50,336 nucleotides of DNA from Haliscomenobacter sp. (GCF_016718685.1 NZ_JADKCX010000053.1:1-50336); one strand, 5' to 3'. Positions 38,101 to 47,250 are shown, counted from the stretch's first letter. The notes: generated by a model from the sequence alone, not told the origin. A program made the numbers and translations.

Positions 38101-39186
38101 ATGCGTAATTTTGAGTGTATTTTGATTGGAAATATGGAAACGCTCAAGCGAATGCAAAATTTTATTCAACGGAGACGGGTTTTTTTGATTCATCTCTCTT
38201 TCTGGTGTATCTATTTTTTTATGTTTAGTTACCAAATCAGCAACCGCAAGGGAGTGCCCGAACCTTGGTCTGACATTATTCCAAATGCCATTTTACAAGT
38301 CGTTTATCTGATGTCGGTAGCCTATGCCAATTATCTCTTTTACCTCCCGCGGTTTTTAAAACACAAACAGTGGTGGCGTTTTGCTCTTGAATTGTTGGTC
38401 ACCATTTTCATCACCACCTGGATTTTTTTGATCATCAAACGTTACCTCGTCGACGGATATACCTACCAGGCTCATTTTGCCTATAGCACCAGTTTTTCCA
38501 TTACTGTAGCCATGTCGGCACTTTTTATTGCCTCTTTTATTGCCATGCTCAAATTTTTGGAAGACTGGTTTCAATTGGAAGCCAGTAGGCAAGAGATGAT
38601 CAATGAAAAACTGAGCGCTGAATTGCAGTTCCTCAAAGCCCAAATCAATCCGCATTTTTTGTTCAACACACTCAACAATCTTTATTATCTGGCCTACACC
38701 CAATCACCCAACACGACCGAGGTCATTGCCAAGTTGTCGCAGATGATGCGTTACATGATTTATGACTCCAACTACCAAAGAGTTCCCTTAAACAAGGAGT
38801 TGGAATACATGCAGAACTACATCAGTTTGGAAAATTTGCGGCTGAATGAACAGATTCCCATCAAGTTTGAAGTTGAAGGCAACCCGGAACAAGTTTTGAT
38901 CACCCCACTTATTTTGATTACCTTTCTGGAAAATGCCTTTAAACACGGCGTGGGCAACAACAACCCCCAGGCATGGGTAAACATCAGCATTAAAGTCAAT
39001 CAAAAAACTTGCATTTATACCGTAGAAAACAGCAAATTGCCAACTAAAGCAGAAGGAGAAAAATCGGGAATTGGCTTGCAAAATGTCCGCCGCCGATTGG
39101 AACTGAGCTACCCCAATCAATACGAACTGGTAGAGGAAGAACGCAGCGATAGCTATTTTGTACAACTCAAACTGGATTTGCAATGA
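38101..39186 (+). CDS. LytS/YesM-type sensor histidine kinase
   Basis: Membrane sensor kinase of the His_kinase (PF06580) group, 361 residues. Four membrane segments near 28-46, 62-82, 95-113 and 131-152, then a short coiled linker and the phospho-acceptor His185 in AQINPHFLFNTLNNL. The N box is LENAFKHGVGNN and the G box is SGIGLQNVRRRLEL. There is no recognised extracellular sensing domain, so the membrane bundle itself must sense. An alternative start at 38134 (METLKRMQNF) avoids the less typical first 11 residues. The stop overlaps the response regulator start (ATGA), so the two form a translationally coupled two-component pair. Confidence 0.92.
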   Translation: MRNFECILIGNMETLKRMQNFIQRRRVFLIHLSFWCIYFFMFSYQISNRKGVPEPWSDIIPNAILQVVYLMSVAYANYLFYLPRFLKHKQWWRFALELLVTIFITTWIFLIIKRYLVDGYTYQAHFAYSTSFSITVAMSALFIASFIAMLKFLEDWFQLEASRQEMINEKLSAELQFLKAQINPHFLFNTLNNLYYLAYTQSPNTTEVIAKLSQMMRYMIYDSNYQRVPLNKELEYMQNYISLENLRLNEQIPIKFEVEGNPEQVLITPLILITFLENAFKHGVGNNNPQAWVNISIKVNQKTCIYTVENSKLPTKAEGEKSGIGLQNVRRRLELSYPNQYELVEEERSDSYFVQLKLDLQ

Positions 39187-39938
39187 ACAAACTGGATTGT
39201 CTGATTGTAGATGATGAACCTTTGGCCAGAAGGTTATTGAGTGATTATGTACAGAAAGTTCCCTATCTGAATTTGTTGCGCACTTGTGGCGACCCGATGG
39301 AAGCGCTCGAATTCCTGCGCGAAAATCCCGTTGATCTGCTCTTTCTCGATATTCAGATGCCCGAAATTACCGGGCTGACCCTATTGAAAATTTTGCAAAA
39401 AAAACCCTGGGTCATCCTCACCACCGCTTACTCTGAATACGCCCTGGAAAGTTACGAACTGGATGTGGTCGACTACCTGTTGAAACCCATCACGCTGGAG
39501 CGTTTTTTGAAGGCCATGGAGAAAATCAACCAACGGATGCAAGGCATCATTACCCAACAATTGCCCTCAGAACAAACCTCGATTGCTCAAGTTGCCCCAA
39601 CTGAGCCTGGGCCAACTTATATTTTTGTGAAAGATGGCACCAAACTCGTCAAGGTAAAACTGAGCGACATCATGTACGTAGAAGGCATGAAAGACTACGT
39701 GGCCATCCATACCCCGCAGCAACGGATTGTAACCTTGCAACGGCTGAAATCGCTGGAAGAACAATTGCCCGAAAATCAGTTCATCCGCATTCACAACTCA
39801 TACATCATTGCCCTGGACTGGCTGGATTCCATCCACAAAGAGAAAGTCAAAGTGGGTACTGCACTATTGCCCATCAGTGACTCGTACCGGAAGGCATTTA
39901 AGGATTTTATTGAAAAGAATCACATTAAGATGGATTGA
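39183..39938 (+). CDS. LytTR-family response regulator
   Basis: Cognate regulator of the kinase that overlaps it by four bases; 251 residues. Receiver domain with the acidic pair Asp10-Asp11 (VDDEP), phospho-acceptor Asp56 (LLFLDIQMPE), a Thr/Ala switch (LTTAYSEYA) and Lys101 (YLLKPITLERF). A Gln/Pro-rich linker (about 118-145) leads to a LytTR DNA-binding domain (FVKDGTKLVKVKLSDIMYVE to FIRIHNSYIIALDWLDSI). LytTR regulators usually bind direct repeats upstream of envelope or secreted-product genes; no target site was recognised here. Confidence 0.94.
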   Translation: MNKLDCLIVDDEPLARRLLSDYVQKVPYLNLLRTCGDPMEALEFLRENPVDLLFLDIQMPEITGLTLLKILQKKPWVILTTAYSEYALESYELDVVDYLLKPITLERFLKAMEKINQRMQGIITQQLPSEQTSIAQVAPTEPGPTYIFVKDGTKLVKVKLSDIMYVEGMKDYVAIHTPQQRIVTLQRLKSLEEQLPENQFIRIHNSYIIALDWLDSIHKEKVKVGTALLPISDSYRKAFKDFIEKNHIKMD

Positions 39939-40027
39939 TCCCCACAATTTCATTCTTCTTCACTTTTAGATGTGCTTTTAGTCTTTAAACAACTCAATAC
40001 AAAGCGGAATCAACCCAAGTGAGATGG

Positions 40028-40435
40028 CTATAAATATGCCCACTCTAAGGTAGTTGAGCCAATGCTGGGTTTCCTCGATAAATTGCTTATAGATTCAGCC
40101 GTTTCGGCAATTTTTTGAAAGGCAATGATCTTGGCTGCAAAGTAAACCACGGTCCAAATCCTCACTGCGAAATGAATCCCAAAAAGCAACAACAACCAAT
40201 TCCTGATCGGGATCATATTCCAGCAAGAGATGATCGCCAGGATGAAGCTGATTTCGTGGATGGAGTGGAAAATGATCCAAAAAGATTTCAGGCTGGTTCC
40301 TGTTCCGTCCAGCAGTAGTTCAAAATTGCCGGGTGGCGAGGCAGCCCATATTGCCTCGCATCAGGATGACGCATCGGAATGGCTCGGCTGAGGTTCCTGA
40401 AGTTGGGTTTTATGGTCGGTGGCGGTTTTGCTCAT
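40028..40435 (-). pseudogene. Small membrane protein gene with in-frame stop
   Basis: From the ATG at 40435 the frame reads MSKTATDHKTQLQEPQPSHS, then DASS and a TGA at 40361-40363, then continues open for 110 codons (CEAIWAASPPGNF, SFWIIFHSIHEISFILAIIS, RNWLLLLFGIHFAVRIWTVV) to a stop at 40028. The downstream part holds two hydrophobic segments separated by a short basic loop and an amphipathic tail. The frame is a clean multiple of three, so either one base substitution or a pair of indels made the stop. A strong Bacteroidota promoter lies just upstream, which argues that the gene is or recently was expressed. No family recognised. Confidence 0.45.
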
Positions 40436-40469
40436 TCAAAAATAGTTTAGTAAATAAATATCTTAGTAG

Positions 40470-40500
40470 CAAAGATAAATTCTGTTTTTAAACCACCAAA
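40470..40500 (-). promoter_or_regulatory. Consensus Bacteroidota promoter
   Basis: On the minus strand TTTG (40500-40497), 19 bases, TATCTTTG (40477-40470): exact matches to both elements at preferred spacing. The predicted start is about 30 bases before the ATG at 40435. The -33 element lies inside the end of the VOC gene. Confidence 0.6.
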
Positions 40501-40980
40501 CCTTGTTTTAGAAACTTGGGCTCGACTATGAATAAAATCGCTACTTGATTATTCGGATTGAGTCTTATTCGTTTTGCTTCAAAATTCTCCAGATAATGAG
40601 GGTTCCGCATGATGCCCAGGATGTTCCCAAAGGGATCAACTACTGATGCCGTGATAAAACCCTTGGTTCCATCCCCCCGCACCGTAACGGGTTCATATTC
40701 CGTGGCGCCCATGGCGATTAATTGCTCAAAAGTGGCTTGTACATCGTCCACATGCCAGTAAGCAATTGCTCCGGCGGGCTGGGTGCTGGCACCACCGGGG
40801 CAAAACGGCTGTCGATGAGGCCCAGTTCGTGTTGGTAATCGCCGATCCGAAATTCGGAATATCCCGGGAAGTTGAGGTAGGGAGCAATGCCCAAACTCAC
40901 TGTACCAGTTTTTCGCCGCCTCATGGTCAGTTGCGAACAAGTGATGGGGGGCCAGCCGGGAAGGATGATGAATTTGCCAT
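40488..40980 (-). CDS. VOC family (glyoxalase-like) protein (multiple frameshifts)
   Basis: Small metal-binding or resistance protein of the vicinal oxygen chelate superfamily, about 165 residues when repaired. The pieces, from alternating frames, are: start near 40980 (MAN or MAK...FIILPGWPP), HHLFATDHEAAKNWYSE, LGIAPYLNFPGYSEFRIGDY with QHELGLIDSRFAP, then GAIAYWHVDDVQATFEQLIA and VVDPFGNILGIMRNPHYLEN. These assemble into one ordinary VOC domain. At least three single-base breaks are needed, one at a C6 run (minus sense) near 40938-40950. It lies 51 bases downstream of the WYL regulator on the same strand. Function in the family ranges from glyoxalase to antibiotic resistance; not decidable. 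Confidence 0.7.
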
Positions 40981-41031
40981 TTTCTTTCGTTTTTTTTGTT
41001 GCAACAAAGGTAAAATGGCAGGATGACAGCC

Positions 41032-41723
41032 CTATGTCAGGGGTGGATTTTGCCTTTGGCAAAGCTCAAATCTCTTGCGGGTCATTTGTGCGGCTCAAAT
41101 TTTTCCTCCTAAAACCTCCAGTTTTTGATTCGATCCAGTCGGAACACCCTGAGAATTTTGGCGCAAACGACAATAGGCCACCAGCAACCAATTCTCATGG
41201 GTGTTGAATAGCGCAAAGGGTTCTACCGCCCGGGTACTAGTTTCCTCGCTGTCGGGTTTTTGGTATACTATTTTGGTTACCTCAAAATTGGTCAAGGCCA
41301 ACTGTAAACTGGACAGGTGATTGCTGGTACGGTCATTGTTGTAGTTTTGGCCGATGGCCATGCGTCTGGACAACAGGTCCCTTTTCCTAGTGTGGTCCGA
41401 CCTTATTTTGTCGGGGGCTGTATTCTTGCGGAGGCATCCTTGTTTTTTAGCACAAACTGCTCGGCGGTGATCAAGGCGTTGGCCTCACTTTCAGAGAAGG
41501 AGACAGGAGGCAGGCGATAGCCTTCCATCAGGGAATAACCCTTTCCTTCTTCGGTCAAAATGGGTACACCAGACTGTTCCAAAGCCCGAATGTCCCGGTA
41601 GATCGTCCTGACGCTAACCTTGAATTTTTCGGCTAAGACTGTCGCCGTTACGAGGCGTTTGGTCTGCAATTGGGTTAAGATAGCAGTCAGTCGGGAAAGG
41701 CGTTTGGTATCGTTTTCAAGCAT
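41032..41723 (-). CDS. YafY-type HTH/WYL transcriptional regulator (frameshifted)
   Basis: About 230 residues when repaired. The N-terminal HTH_11 domain is clean (KRLSRLTAILTQLQTKRLVT, VRTIYRDIRALEQSGVPIL, GKGYSLMEGYRLPP). After KNKDAS near 41435 the frame shifts and continues IRSDHTRKRDLLSRRMAIGQ, SLQLALTNFEVTKIVYQ, VEPFALFNTHENWLLVAYCR, the WYL ligand-sensing domain. Further shifts near 41148, 41110 and 41085 lead through VFRLDRIKN and FEPHK to a stop at 41032. WYL regulators respond to nucleic-acid or metabolite ligands and usually control a neighbour; the VOC gene (same strand) and the divergent CotH gene (36-base gap) are candidates. Confidence 0.8.
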
Positions 41724-41752
41724 GGATTATTTCATTATATTTGTCAAAATTA
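41713..41752. promoter_or_regulatory. Overlapping divergent promoters, WYL regulator / CotH
   Basis: Plus strand: TTTT (41713-41716), 19 bases, TATATTTG (41736-41743) points to CotH, with a leader of about ten bases. Minus strand: TAATTTTG at 41752-41745 points to the WYL regulator, about 15 bases before its ATG. Both -7 elements lie in the 36-base gap, so binding at one would occlude the other. Confidence 0.45.
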
Positions 41753-41759
41753 AACAAAT

Positions 41760-42990
41760 ATGACCTATTCCGTTGCGCCTCGATGGATGTTTTTAGCGTA
41801 CGCTCTCGTTTTGCTGATCAGCTTTTCAGGATGCAAAAAGAAGGCCGATGAACTTGTTGTAACACCCGATATTCCAAAGGATAAACCCTTCTTGCCCCGA
41901 CTGGATATTGCCACCACTGGCAATGCGCCGATCAACTCTACGGATACTTATGTAACGGCCACTATTTCCATTGATGGTTTGGGCATTTTTGACAATTACA
42001 AGGGCAGCGCCCAAATCCGGGGCCGGGGCAATTCCACCTGGAGTTTCCCTAAAAAACCCTACAAATTTAAGCTGGATGAAAATAAGGGCTTGTTGGGTAT
42101 GGCTGCTGAAAAAGATTGGGTTTTGCTGGCCAATTACCTCGATGGAACCCATATGTTAAATGCGGTGGCCATGAAAACAGGCCAATTGTTAAACCTGCCT
42201 TTCACCAACCATATCGAGCCTGTAGAAGTCTACCTGAATGGGCAATACCAGGGTTTGTACATGCTGACCGAGCAAATTGAAGTAAAGAAAAACCGCGTCA
42301 ATGTTGGCAACGAAGGGGTTTTAGTGCAATTGGAACAGTACTATGATGAGCCATGGAAATTTCGATCTGCTGCGTATCGACTGCCGGTGATGGTCATGCA
42401 CCCCGAATTGACCAATGCAGAGGAACTAGTGCCCATCAAAGCACAATTTGAACAAATGGAAACCTTGGTGGCCCGCTCAGACTTTCCGAACAACAATGTT
42501 TTGGATTTCATTGATGCAGAATCGGTAGCCGATTATTTTTTGGCGAACATGCTGACCGACAACCGGGAACTCAATCACCCCAAAAGCACTTTCATGCACA
42601 AAACTAAAACGGGCAAATGGAGCATGGGGCCGATCTGGGATTTTGACTGGGCCTACGCCTTTGAAAAGACCCAGCGGCATTTTAGCACGTTTGATCAACC
42701 CATGCTTTGGTCGCCTGCTTCCGATGGTACGCGCTTTTTCTCCCAATTGATGGCCGTTCCAGCCGTTAAAACCGCGATGAAACAAAAATGGGCGGATTTT
42801 AAAACCCAAAAATTGCCGGAATTGCAGGCTTACGTTGATGATTATGCCTTAAAGATTGAGGATGCCAGAGCGCGTGATTACCAAAAATGGGAAACGAGGG
42901 AATTTAGATTTTAAAAATGACGTGGTCACACTGAAGTTGTGGCTGAAGAACAGAGCGGTTTATATGGATGAATTTATTGGTCGCTTGTAG
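41760..42990 (+). CDS. CotH-kinase family lipoprotein (C-terminal frameshift)
   Basis: About 410 residues. Lipoprotein signal with lipobox FSGCKKK (Cys about 25). The CotH domain has the family's opening NYKGSAQIRGRGNSTWSFPK and KPYKFKLDE, the KDWVLLANYLDGTHMLNAVA segment, the EVYLNGQYQGLYMLTEQIEV strand, and the active-site-like DNRELNHPKSTFM and WSMGPIWDFDWAYAFE. CotH proteins are atypical protein kinases in spore formers; the role of the exported Bacteroidota members is not known. The frame shifts near 42895, so the obvious stop at 42914 is premature: the shifted frame continues GNLDFKNDVVTLKLWLKNRA and ends at 42990, matching the family's C-terminus. Confidence 0.85.
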
Positions 42991-43054
42991 CCGAGACTTG
43001 GGGCGAAATGATTATCCATTCATTAAACTCCGAACAAAAAATAAACCAACAGGC

Positions 43055-44637
43055 TCATTTCGCATCTGGATAGGCTTTCAGTTCCTTTCGGCCCTGTTCA
43101 ATGTTCAGAACCTCCTCTCCAAACTGGCTGACTTTCGCCAATTTGGTGAGTTTTTTTCGTTTCAGGATTTCTCTCCAGATCGCCGGATTGTCCAACTTCC
43201 CTTCGACGTACAATTCGGTCCAGTGTTCTATTTGTAAAATATCCAAAAACCAATGCGGTGGGCCAAATGGCAATTGCACCCATAACTTATGCAGTTTTGG
43301 CAGCTTGTTCAATTGCTCAAAGTTAGCGGGTTTGTGGTCGTTCATGGTAAAGCGAAACTCCCGTAGCTGTTGAAGGTTTTCTATTGCTACTGGAAAATCA
43401 AGCATATTCCGGTTGAGGCTCAGGTCTAATTTTTTTAATTTTTTACTGCCCAGAATTGATTCAGGAAATTCTTTTAACGAGCAATTCCGCATACTCAGGT
43501 CTTGTAAATTTAGGAGGGCCACTTGGATGTTGGCCCCAAAATTGGCATTAAGGTTTAGTGTTTTTAAAGTGGGCAGAGGCTGGCTGATGGTCAAAGCTGG
43601 TTGTTCTTCCTGATAAGAAAGATCTATTTCTTCCAGCTTATCGAGGTGGTAAAGCTGCTCTGGAAATTCGCTTAAATTGCACCGGTACAGCCCTATTTTT
43701 TTCAAATTAGACAGATTTGCCAAGCCATCCGGCAAACGAGACAAGGCATTTTTTCCCAAATTGATTTCCTGAAGGCTCGGCATTTGCAGCAGAACTTCTG
43801 GAAAGGCCTCGAATTCGCAATCAAACAGGTTTATTTTGCTTAACTGTTTGAATTGCAAAAACTCCGCTGGAAGGCTTTCGAGATAATTACAGGATAAATC
43901 GAGTGCGGTTAAATCAGCTAGCTCAAACAACGCTTGGGGAATGTCTTTCAGGCCCATTCCACCCAAGTTTGCTTTTGCTGCATTGGATTGCCTGGCTTTG
44001 AGTATTTGCCGCTCTAAAGGGGTCAATAAGGTCGTATTTTTCAATAAGGTCTGCCCCTTTCTCATCGCCTTTAATACCTGTTCTGTATTGAGGACTTCTT
44101 CTCCAGGCAGGTAATATTTTTTCTCCAAGACATCCCGGAAATGGTAGACTTGAAACTCGGGATGTTCAAAGGATGGCTGTAGTCCTACCACGATGCCCCT
44201 TTTTATATGCGCAGCTGAATAAGTAAACGAGTGATCAAAAGACAGGATCAAATCGGCTTCTATTTGCCCGTTTATGGTCAGTTCACCGTGGTTGTACACG
44301 CCCGCGATTAGGGTTTGTGCGACGTTCGCATTGCCCCTGAAGTAGCAATCCCCACCGCTTACAAAGAGGTTCTTTGCCTCAATATCGCCCTGCACGATGA
44401 TCAGGGGGCCATAATCGGTTTCTTCCTGAATGATGTACTCCTCAGCATGCAGGTTTTTTAGGAAAATAGCGCCGTAATAGGGTTCGGTCATAAAGGTGGC
44501 ATCCATTTCCAAACTGGAAGTAGACACCTCATTTTCAAATACGTAAACCAATTCATCCGCGTATTTTTCCAGAATGTAATCAGGAAAATGGCCCAGATCA
44601 TACCGATAGCTAATGGCTGCTCCTCCAAATAAGACAT
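43055..44637 (-). CDS. Leucine-rich repeat protein with beta-helix (bactofilin-like) N-terminal region
   Basis: About 525 residues. From the ATG at 44637 the sequence reads MSYLEEQP, then after a one-base break (about 44605-44615) ISYRYDLGHFPDYILEKYAD; without the break the only start is a TTG at 44551. Residues 60-140 (GPLIIVQGDIEAKNLFVSGG, GELTINGQIEADLIL) have the short-period hydrophobic pattern of a beta-helix as in bactofilins and polymer-forming proteins. From about 195 there are eight to nine LRRs (LTALDLSCNYLESLPAEFLQ, LQEINLGKNALSRLPDGLAN, LKKLDLSLN). No signal peptide, so cytoplasmic. It is last in a five-gene run and may act as a scaffold; function unknown. Confidence 0.75.
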
Positions 44638-44966
44638 AAAGATGCTTTCAATTCAGCAACGCGCAAAATCTCTTGGCCTTGGCATGTTGACCAATGGCCA
44701 CCGACTGCTGGTGGATTTTTCGCACGATAGACAATTATTCCCGCCCCAGCCGCACGTTGGTTGAGTGAAGCTGTTGAAAATTCAAAGACCCTTTTCTCAA
44801 AGAGCTCCAGCAGTTTTTTTTCATTGTAACCAGTTAGCCACTCAATTACCTGCTGCAATTCTTCTTGCGTTCGACCCTTCTTTTCCACCTTGGTGACGTA
44901 ATGTGGATATACCGAGGCGAAGGTCATTTTGGCAATTCGCTCATCGTGGTTGTTGCTGTTGTTCAT
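44610..44966 (-). CDS. DUF2200 family protein with aberrant C-terminus
   Basis: Start at 44966 (MNNSNNHDERIAKMTF). Residues 8-65 match DUF2200 well: DERIAKMTFASVYPHYVTKV, EKKGRTQEELQQVIEWLTGY, then EKKLLELFEKR. The family normally continues through a conserved NPN, GVICGYRVE and RYLDKLIDELAKGK, but here the sequence becomes STASLNQRAAGAGIIVYRAK and no frame restores the expected end. The C-terminal half therefore looks replaced or scrambled rather than simply frameshifted. The gene overlaps the LRR gene start by 28 bases and follows the WG gene by 25. The family has no established function. Confidence 0.6.
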   Translation of the reverse strand: MNNSNNHDERIAKMTFASVYPHYVTKVEKKGRTQEELQQVIEWLTGYNEKKLLELFEKRVFEFSTASLNQRAAGAGIIVYRAKNPPAVGGHWSTCQGQEILRVAELKASLCLIWRSSH

Positions 44967-44991
44967 ATGCAAGTGTTATTGTCCGGATCAA

Positions 44992-45475
44992 CTAATCAGA
45001 GGTATCACATTTTACAAAACCCCAGCGCCCATTTTTTTTTGCTGCCCCAAACCCTTCTGAAACCACCGGAAAAGGCTCATTTTCCAGGGCTTCTTTTCCA
45101 TCAAGCAACAATTGACCGTCGAGGGAGTATACTGCCGAAATGTTTAAATCTCTACTCCAATATAATGGGGTGTTTTTTCCAGGGGTTGGAGTGCCGCCCA
45201 GGGCTATTTTCCAGCTTTTCTGATTTCAAAACCTGTTTTGACTCGGCAGTGACCAGATATAGTTTTCCCTCCAGTAGTTCTGCTTTTACAAATCTTGGTA
45301 CAATCACCCAGGATCCTGCGGTATCAATAAAGCCCCATTTCCCCCCTTGCTGCACCGCTGCTATACCCTGAGCAAAAGCTTGCACGGCATCGAATTGAGG
45401 TTTGATGTGAAATGATGGTGACTGACAGGATGAAAAACCAAATCCAAACATGAATATCCAGATTAAAGAGCGCAT
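44992..45475 (-). CDS. WG-repeat lipoprotein (one frameshift)
   Basis: About 161 residues. Lipoprotein signal MRSLIWIFMFGFGFSSCQSP. The first WG motif is GGKWGFIDTAGSWVIVPRF; a frame shift near 45200 leads into IALGGTPTPGKNTPLYWS, SAVYSLDGQLLLDGKEALEN and a second WG motif, KNGRWGFVKCDTSD, before a stop at 44992. WG repeats are short beta units found in surface or periplasmic proteins; their ligand is unknown. It starts six bases after the radical SAM gene stop, so it is certainly co-transcribed with it. Confidence 0.75.
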
Positions 45476-45481
45476 GTTGTG

Positions 45482-46391
45482 CTAGGCTTTGTGATCAATT
45501 AGATCAACCAAGGCGTTGTTGGTCTTTTTTGCCGCTTTATTGAAGCGATTGATAAACGTGCAATGTTGACAAAAATCTTCCACCAATACGCCGTTCAAAA
45601 ACCCATTGCGCATCTTGGTAAATCTATCGCTATTGAGAATGTCTTGCAAGGCTTGTTCTTTGACATTGCCCAAATTAATTACCGCATTTTTGTCCAAACA
45701 ACAAGGAACCACCGACCCATCGGCATGGATACCAATGTGATTCACCGCGCCATGACAACGCCCTTGGGTGCCCTGATGGGGCAATAAAAAAGAGGGCCAT
45801 TCAAAACGGGAATCAAAATGCAGGTAAAGCCTGTTCCAGATCCTTTTGGATTTGATCAAGCCCAGTTCGAGGTTTCTGTTGATCGCTATGTTGAAGAAAG
45901 CTTCGATTTTTGTGTAGATGTTCTCATTGTCCGCATCATTACTTTCCTGATTCCACAATCTAAGGTTGGTGTACAATTCAGGTTTTACCTCATGAGCTGC
46001 TTGTACAAATTCAAAGATGGGCAAAAGGTAAGGCTCGATGTCCCGATCTGGAAAATTGTCTTTGAAAGCCTGCAAGGAGAAGTTAACTTGTCGGATACAG
46101 CTGGAGTTGACGAGCTGATCCTTGTATTTTTTGATCAGAATTCCGTTGGTGGTCAAATCGATTTGGGTATTGTATTGTTCACAAATCTCCAGAATTTGTA
46201 AAAATTTGGGGTGTGCTAAGGGTTCCCCCATGAGGTGCAAACAGACGATTTCAGTCAGGGGTGCTACTTGCTTCAGAATGGCCTCAAATTCAGCAGGGTC
46301 CATTAGTTTTTTGTCCTTTTCGACCACCGGGCAAAAAGAACACTGCACATTGCAGATATTGGATATTTCGAGGTAGATTCTTTTTGAACAT
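45482..46391 (-). CDS. Radical SAM/SPASM domain protein (N-terminal frameshift)
   Basis: Iron-sulfur enzyme, about 302 residues. The 4Fe-4S triad CNVQCSFC (CxxxCxxC) lies just upstream of the apparent start at 46348; the frame carrying it opens with RIYLEISNI and joins the ATG at 46391 (MFKK) if the A5 run near 46384 is one base too long or two short. The core includes LHLMGEPLAHPKFLQIL and IDLTTNGILIKKY. The SPASM region binds auxiliary clusters: CHGAVNHIGIHADGSVVPCC, NLGNVKEQALQDILNSDRF, DFCQHCTF. SPASM enzymes modify peptides or proteins, or act as sugar/alcohol dehydrogenases. No obvious small precursor peptide adjoins; the neighbour is the WG lipoprotein. Confidence 0.85.
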
Positions 46392-46410
46392 GTGGCTGTT
46401 TAGGATGAAT

Positions 46411-47250
46411 TTATTTAGAAGTCCTCAACTCTTGAAGTCCCTTTGTGAATGTCAAAATAGCAACGTCCATGTGGTCTAAATGATTATAAATTCTGCTTTT
46501 AAAGTCTAGCCCCCTAATCGCTTTGTTTTGGAATTCCACGGTCAATTTTTTTACAGGATCAACTGACCAGGTTGAGTCTTCTAGTTCTCCAACGCTCAAA
46601 AATAGTCCTAATTTTTTTTCATTTGTCAAAAGTCGCTCAGGTAGTTTGTCTAAATAAAAGTTGTTGTACCATAATGTCGGACTAGCCGAAATAAAGTATT
46701 TAAAGTCATTGGTTTGTTTTGCCGACTGGTTTAATAAGCTGAATAGGACAAAGTATCCCCCAAATGAATGTCCCAATAGCGTCCTGTCAATTTGATCAGT
46801 TCTAAAATCCGAGTCAATTCTTGGTAATAGCTCTTTGGTGATGTAATTGTAAAAATTCAGTCCACCGCCATCGGCTTTGAGCTCGTCAGAAGGGAGTGCT
46901 TTTGGAAATAAATAGTCTCTTACGCGCAAAGAGTCCATTGCCTTAAATGATTTGTAGCCTACTCCAACTACAATAAACGGTTCCAAAAGTCCGGTATTTT
47001 CATATTGATGTAAGATTGGAGCCATCATGGGAAAATAAAAATTTCCGTCAACGAATACTACAGTTGGGTATTTTTTATCGGGATTTTCTTGATACTCTTT
47101 TGGGAGTTGTATGTCAATGTAAAAGGTGTCTTTTACAGATTCTGAATACTGCGTGAAATGTAAATCATCACTGTCTTTGTTTTTTTCAGTCGCTGAGCAT
47201 GCCGTCAACAAGATGATTGTCCAAATGGGAATAAATCTTTGAAATGTCAT
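46411..47250 (-). CDS. Esterase D-like alpha/beta hydrolase lipoprotein
   Basis: About 279 residues. The ATG at 47250 (MTFQRFIPIWTIILLTACSA) gives a lipoprotein signal; the upstream open frame lacks one. The domain is the putative esterase (PF00756) fold related to the Fes/IroE enzymes: YPTVVFVDGNFYFPMMAP, IVVGVGYKSFKAMDSLRVRD, the nucleophile elbow LLGHSFGGYFVLFSLL (Ser), the acid in the GELEDSTWSVDP region, and His in NHLDHMDVA. Proteins of this kind hydrolyse siderophore esters or short acyl esters. It is first in the minus-strand run, 19 bases upstream of radical SAM. Confidence 0.85.
   Translation of the reverse strand: MTFQRFIPIWTIILLTACSATEKNKDSDDLHFTQYSESVKDTFYIDIQLPKEYQENPDKKYPTVVFVDGNFYFPMMAPILHQYENTGLLEPFIVVGVGYKSFKAMDSLRVRDYLFPKALPSDELKADGGGLNFYNYITKELLPRIDSDFRTDQIDRTLLGHSFGGYFVLFSLLNQSAKQTNDFKYFISASPTLWYNNFYLDKLPERLLTNEKKLGLFLSVGELEDSTWSVDPVKKLTVEFQNKAIRGLDFKSRIYNHLDHMDVAILTFTKGLQELRTSK

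Noticed and set aside
45475..45482. RiPP biosynthesis locus around the radical SAM/SPASM gene
   Set aside because: No small precursor peptide, leader-binding domain, or maturation protease is visible within the run.
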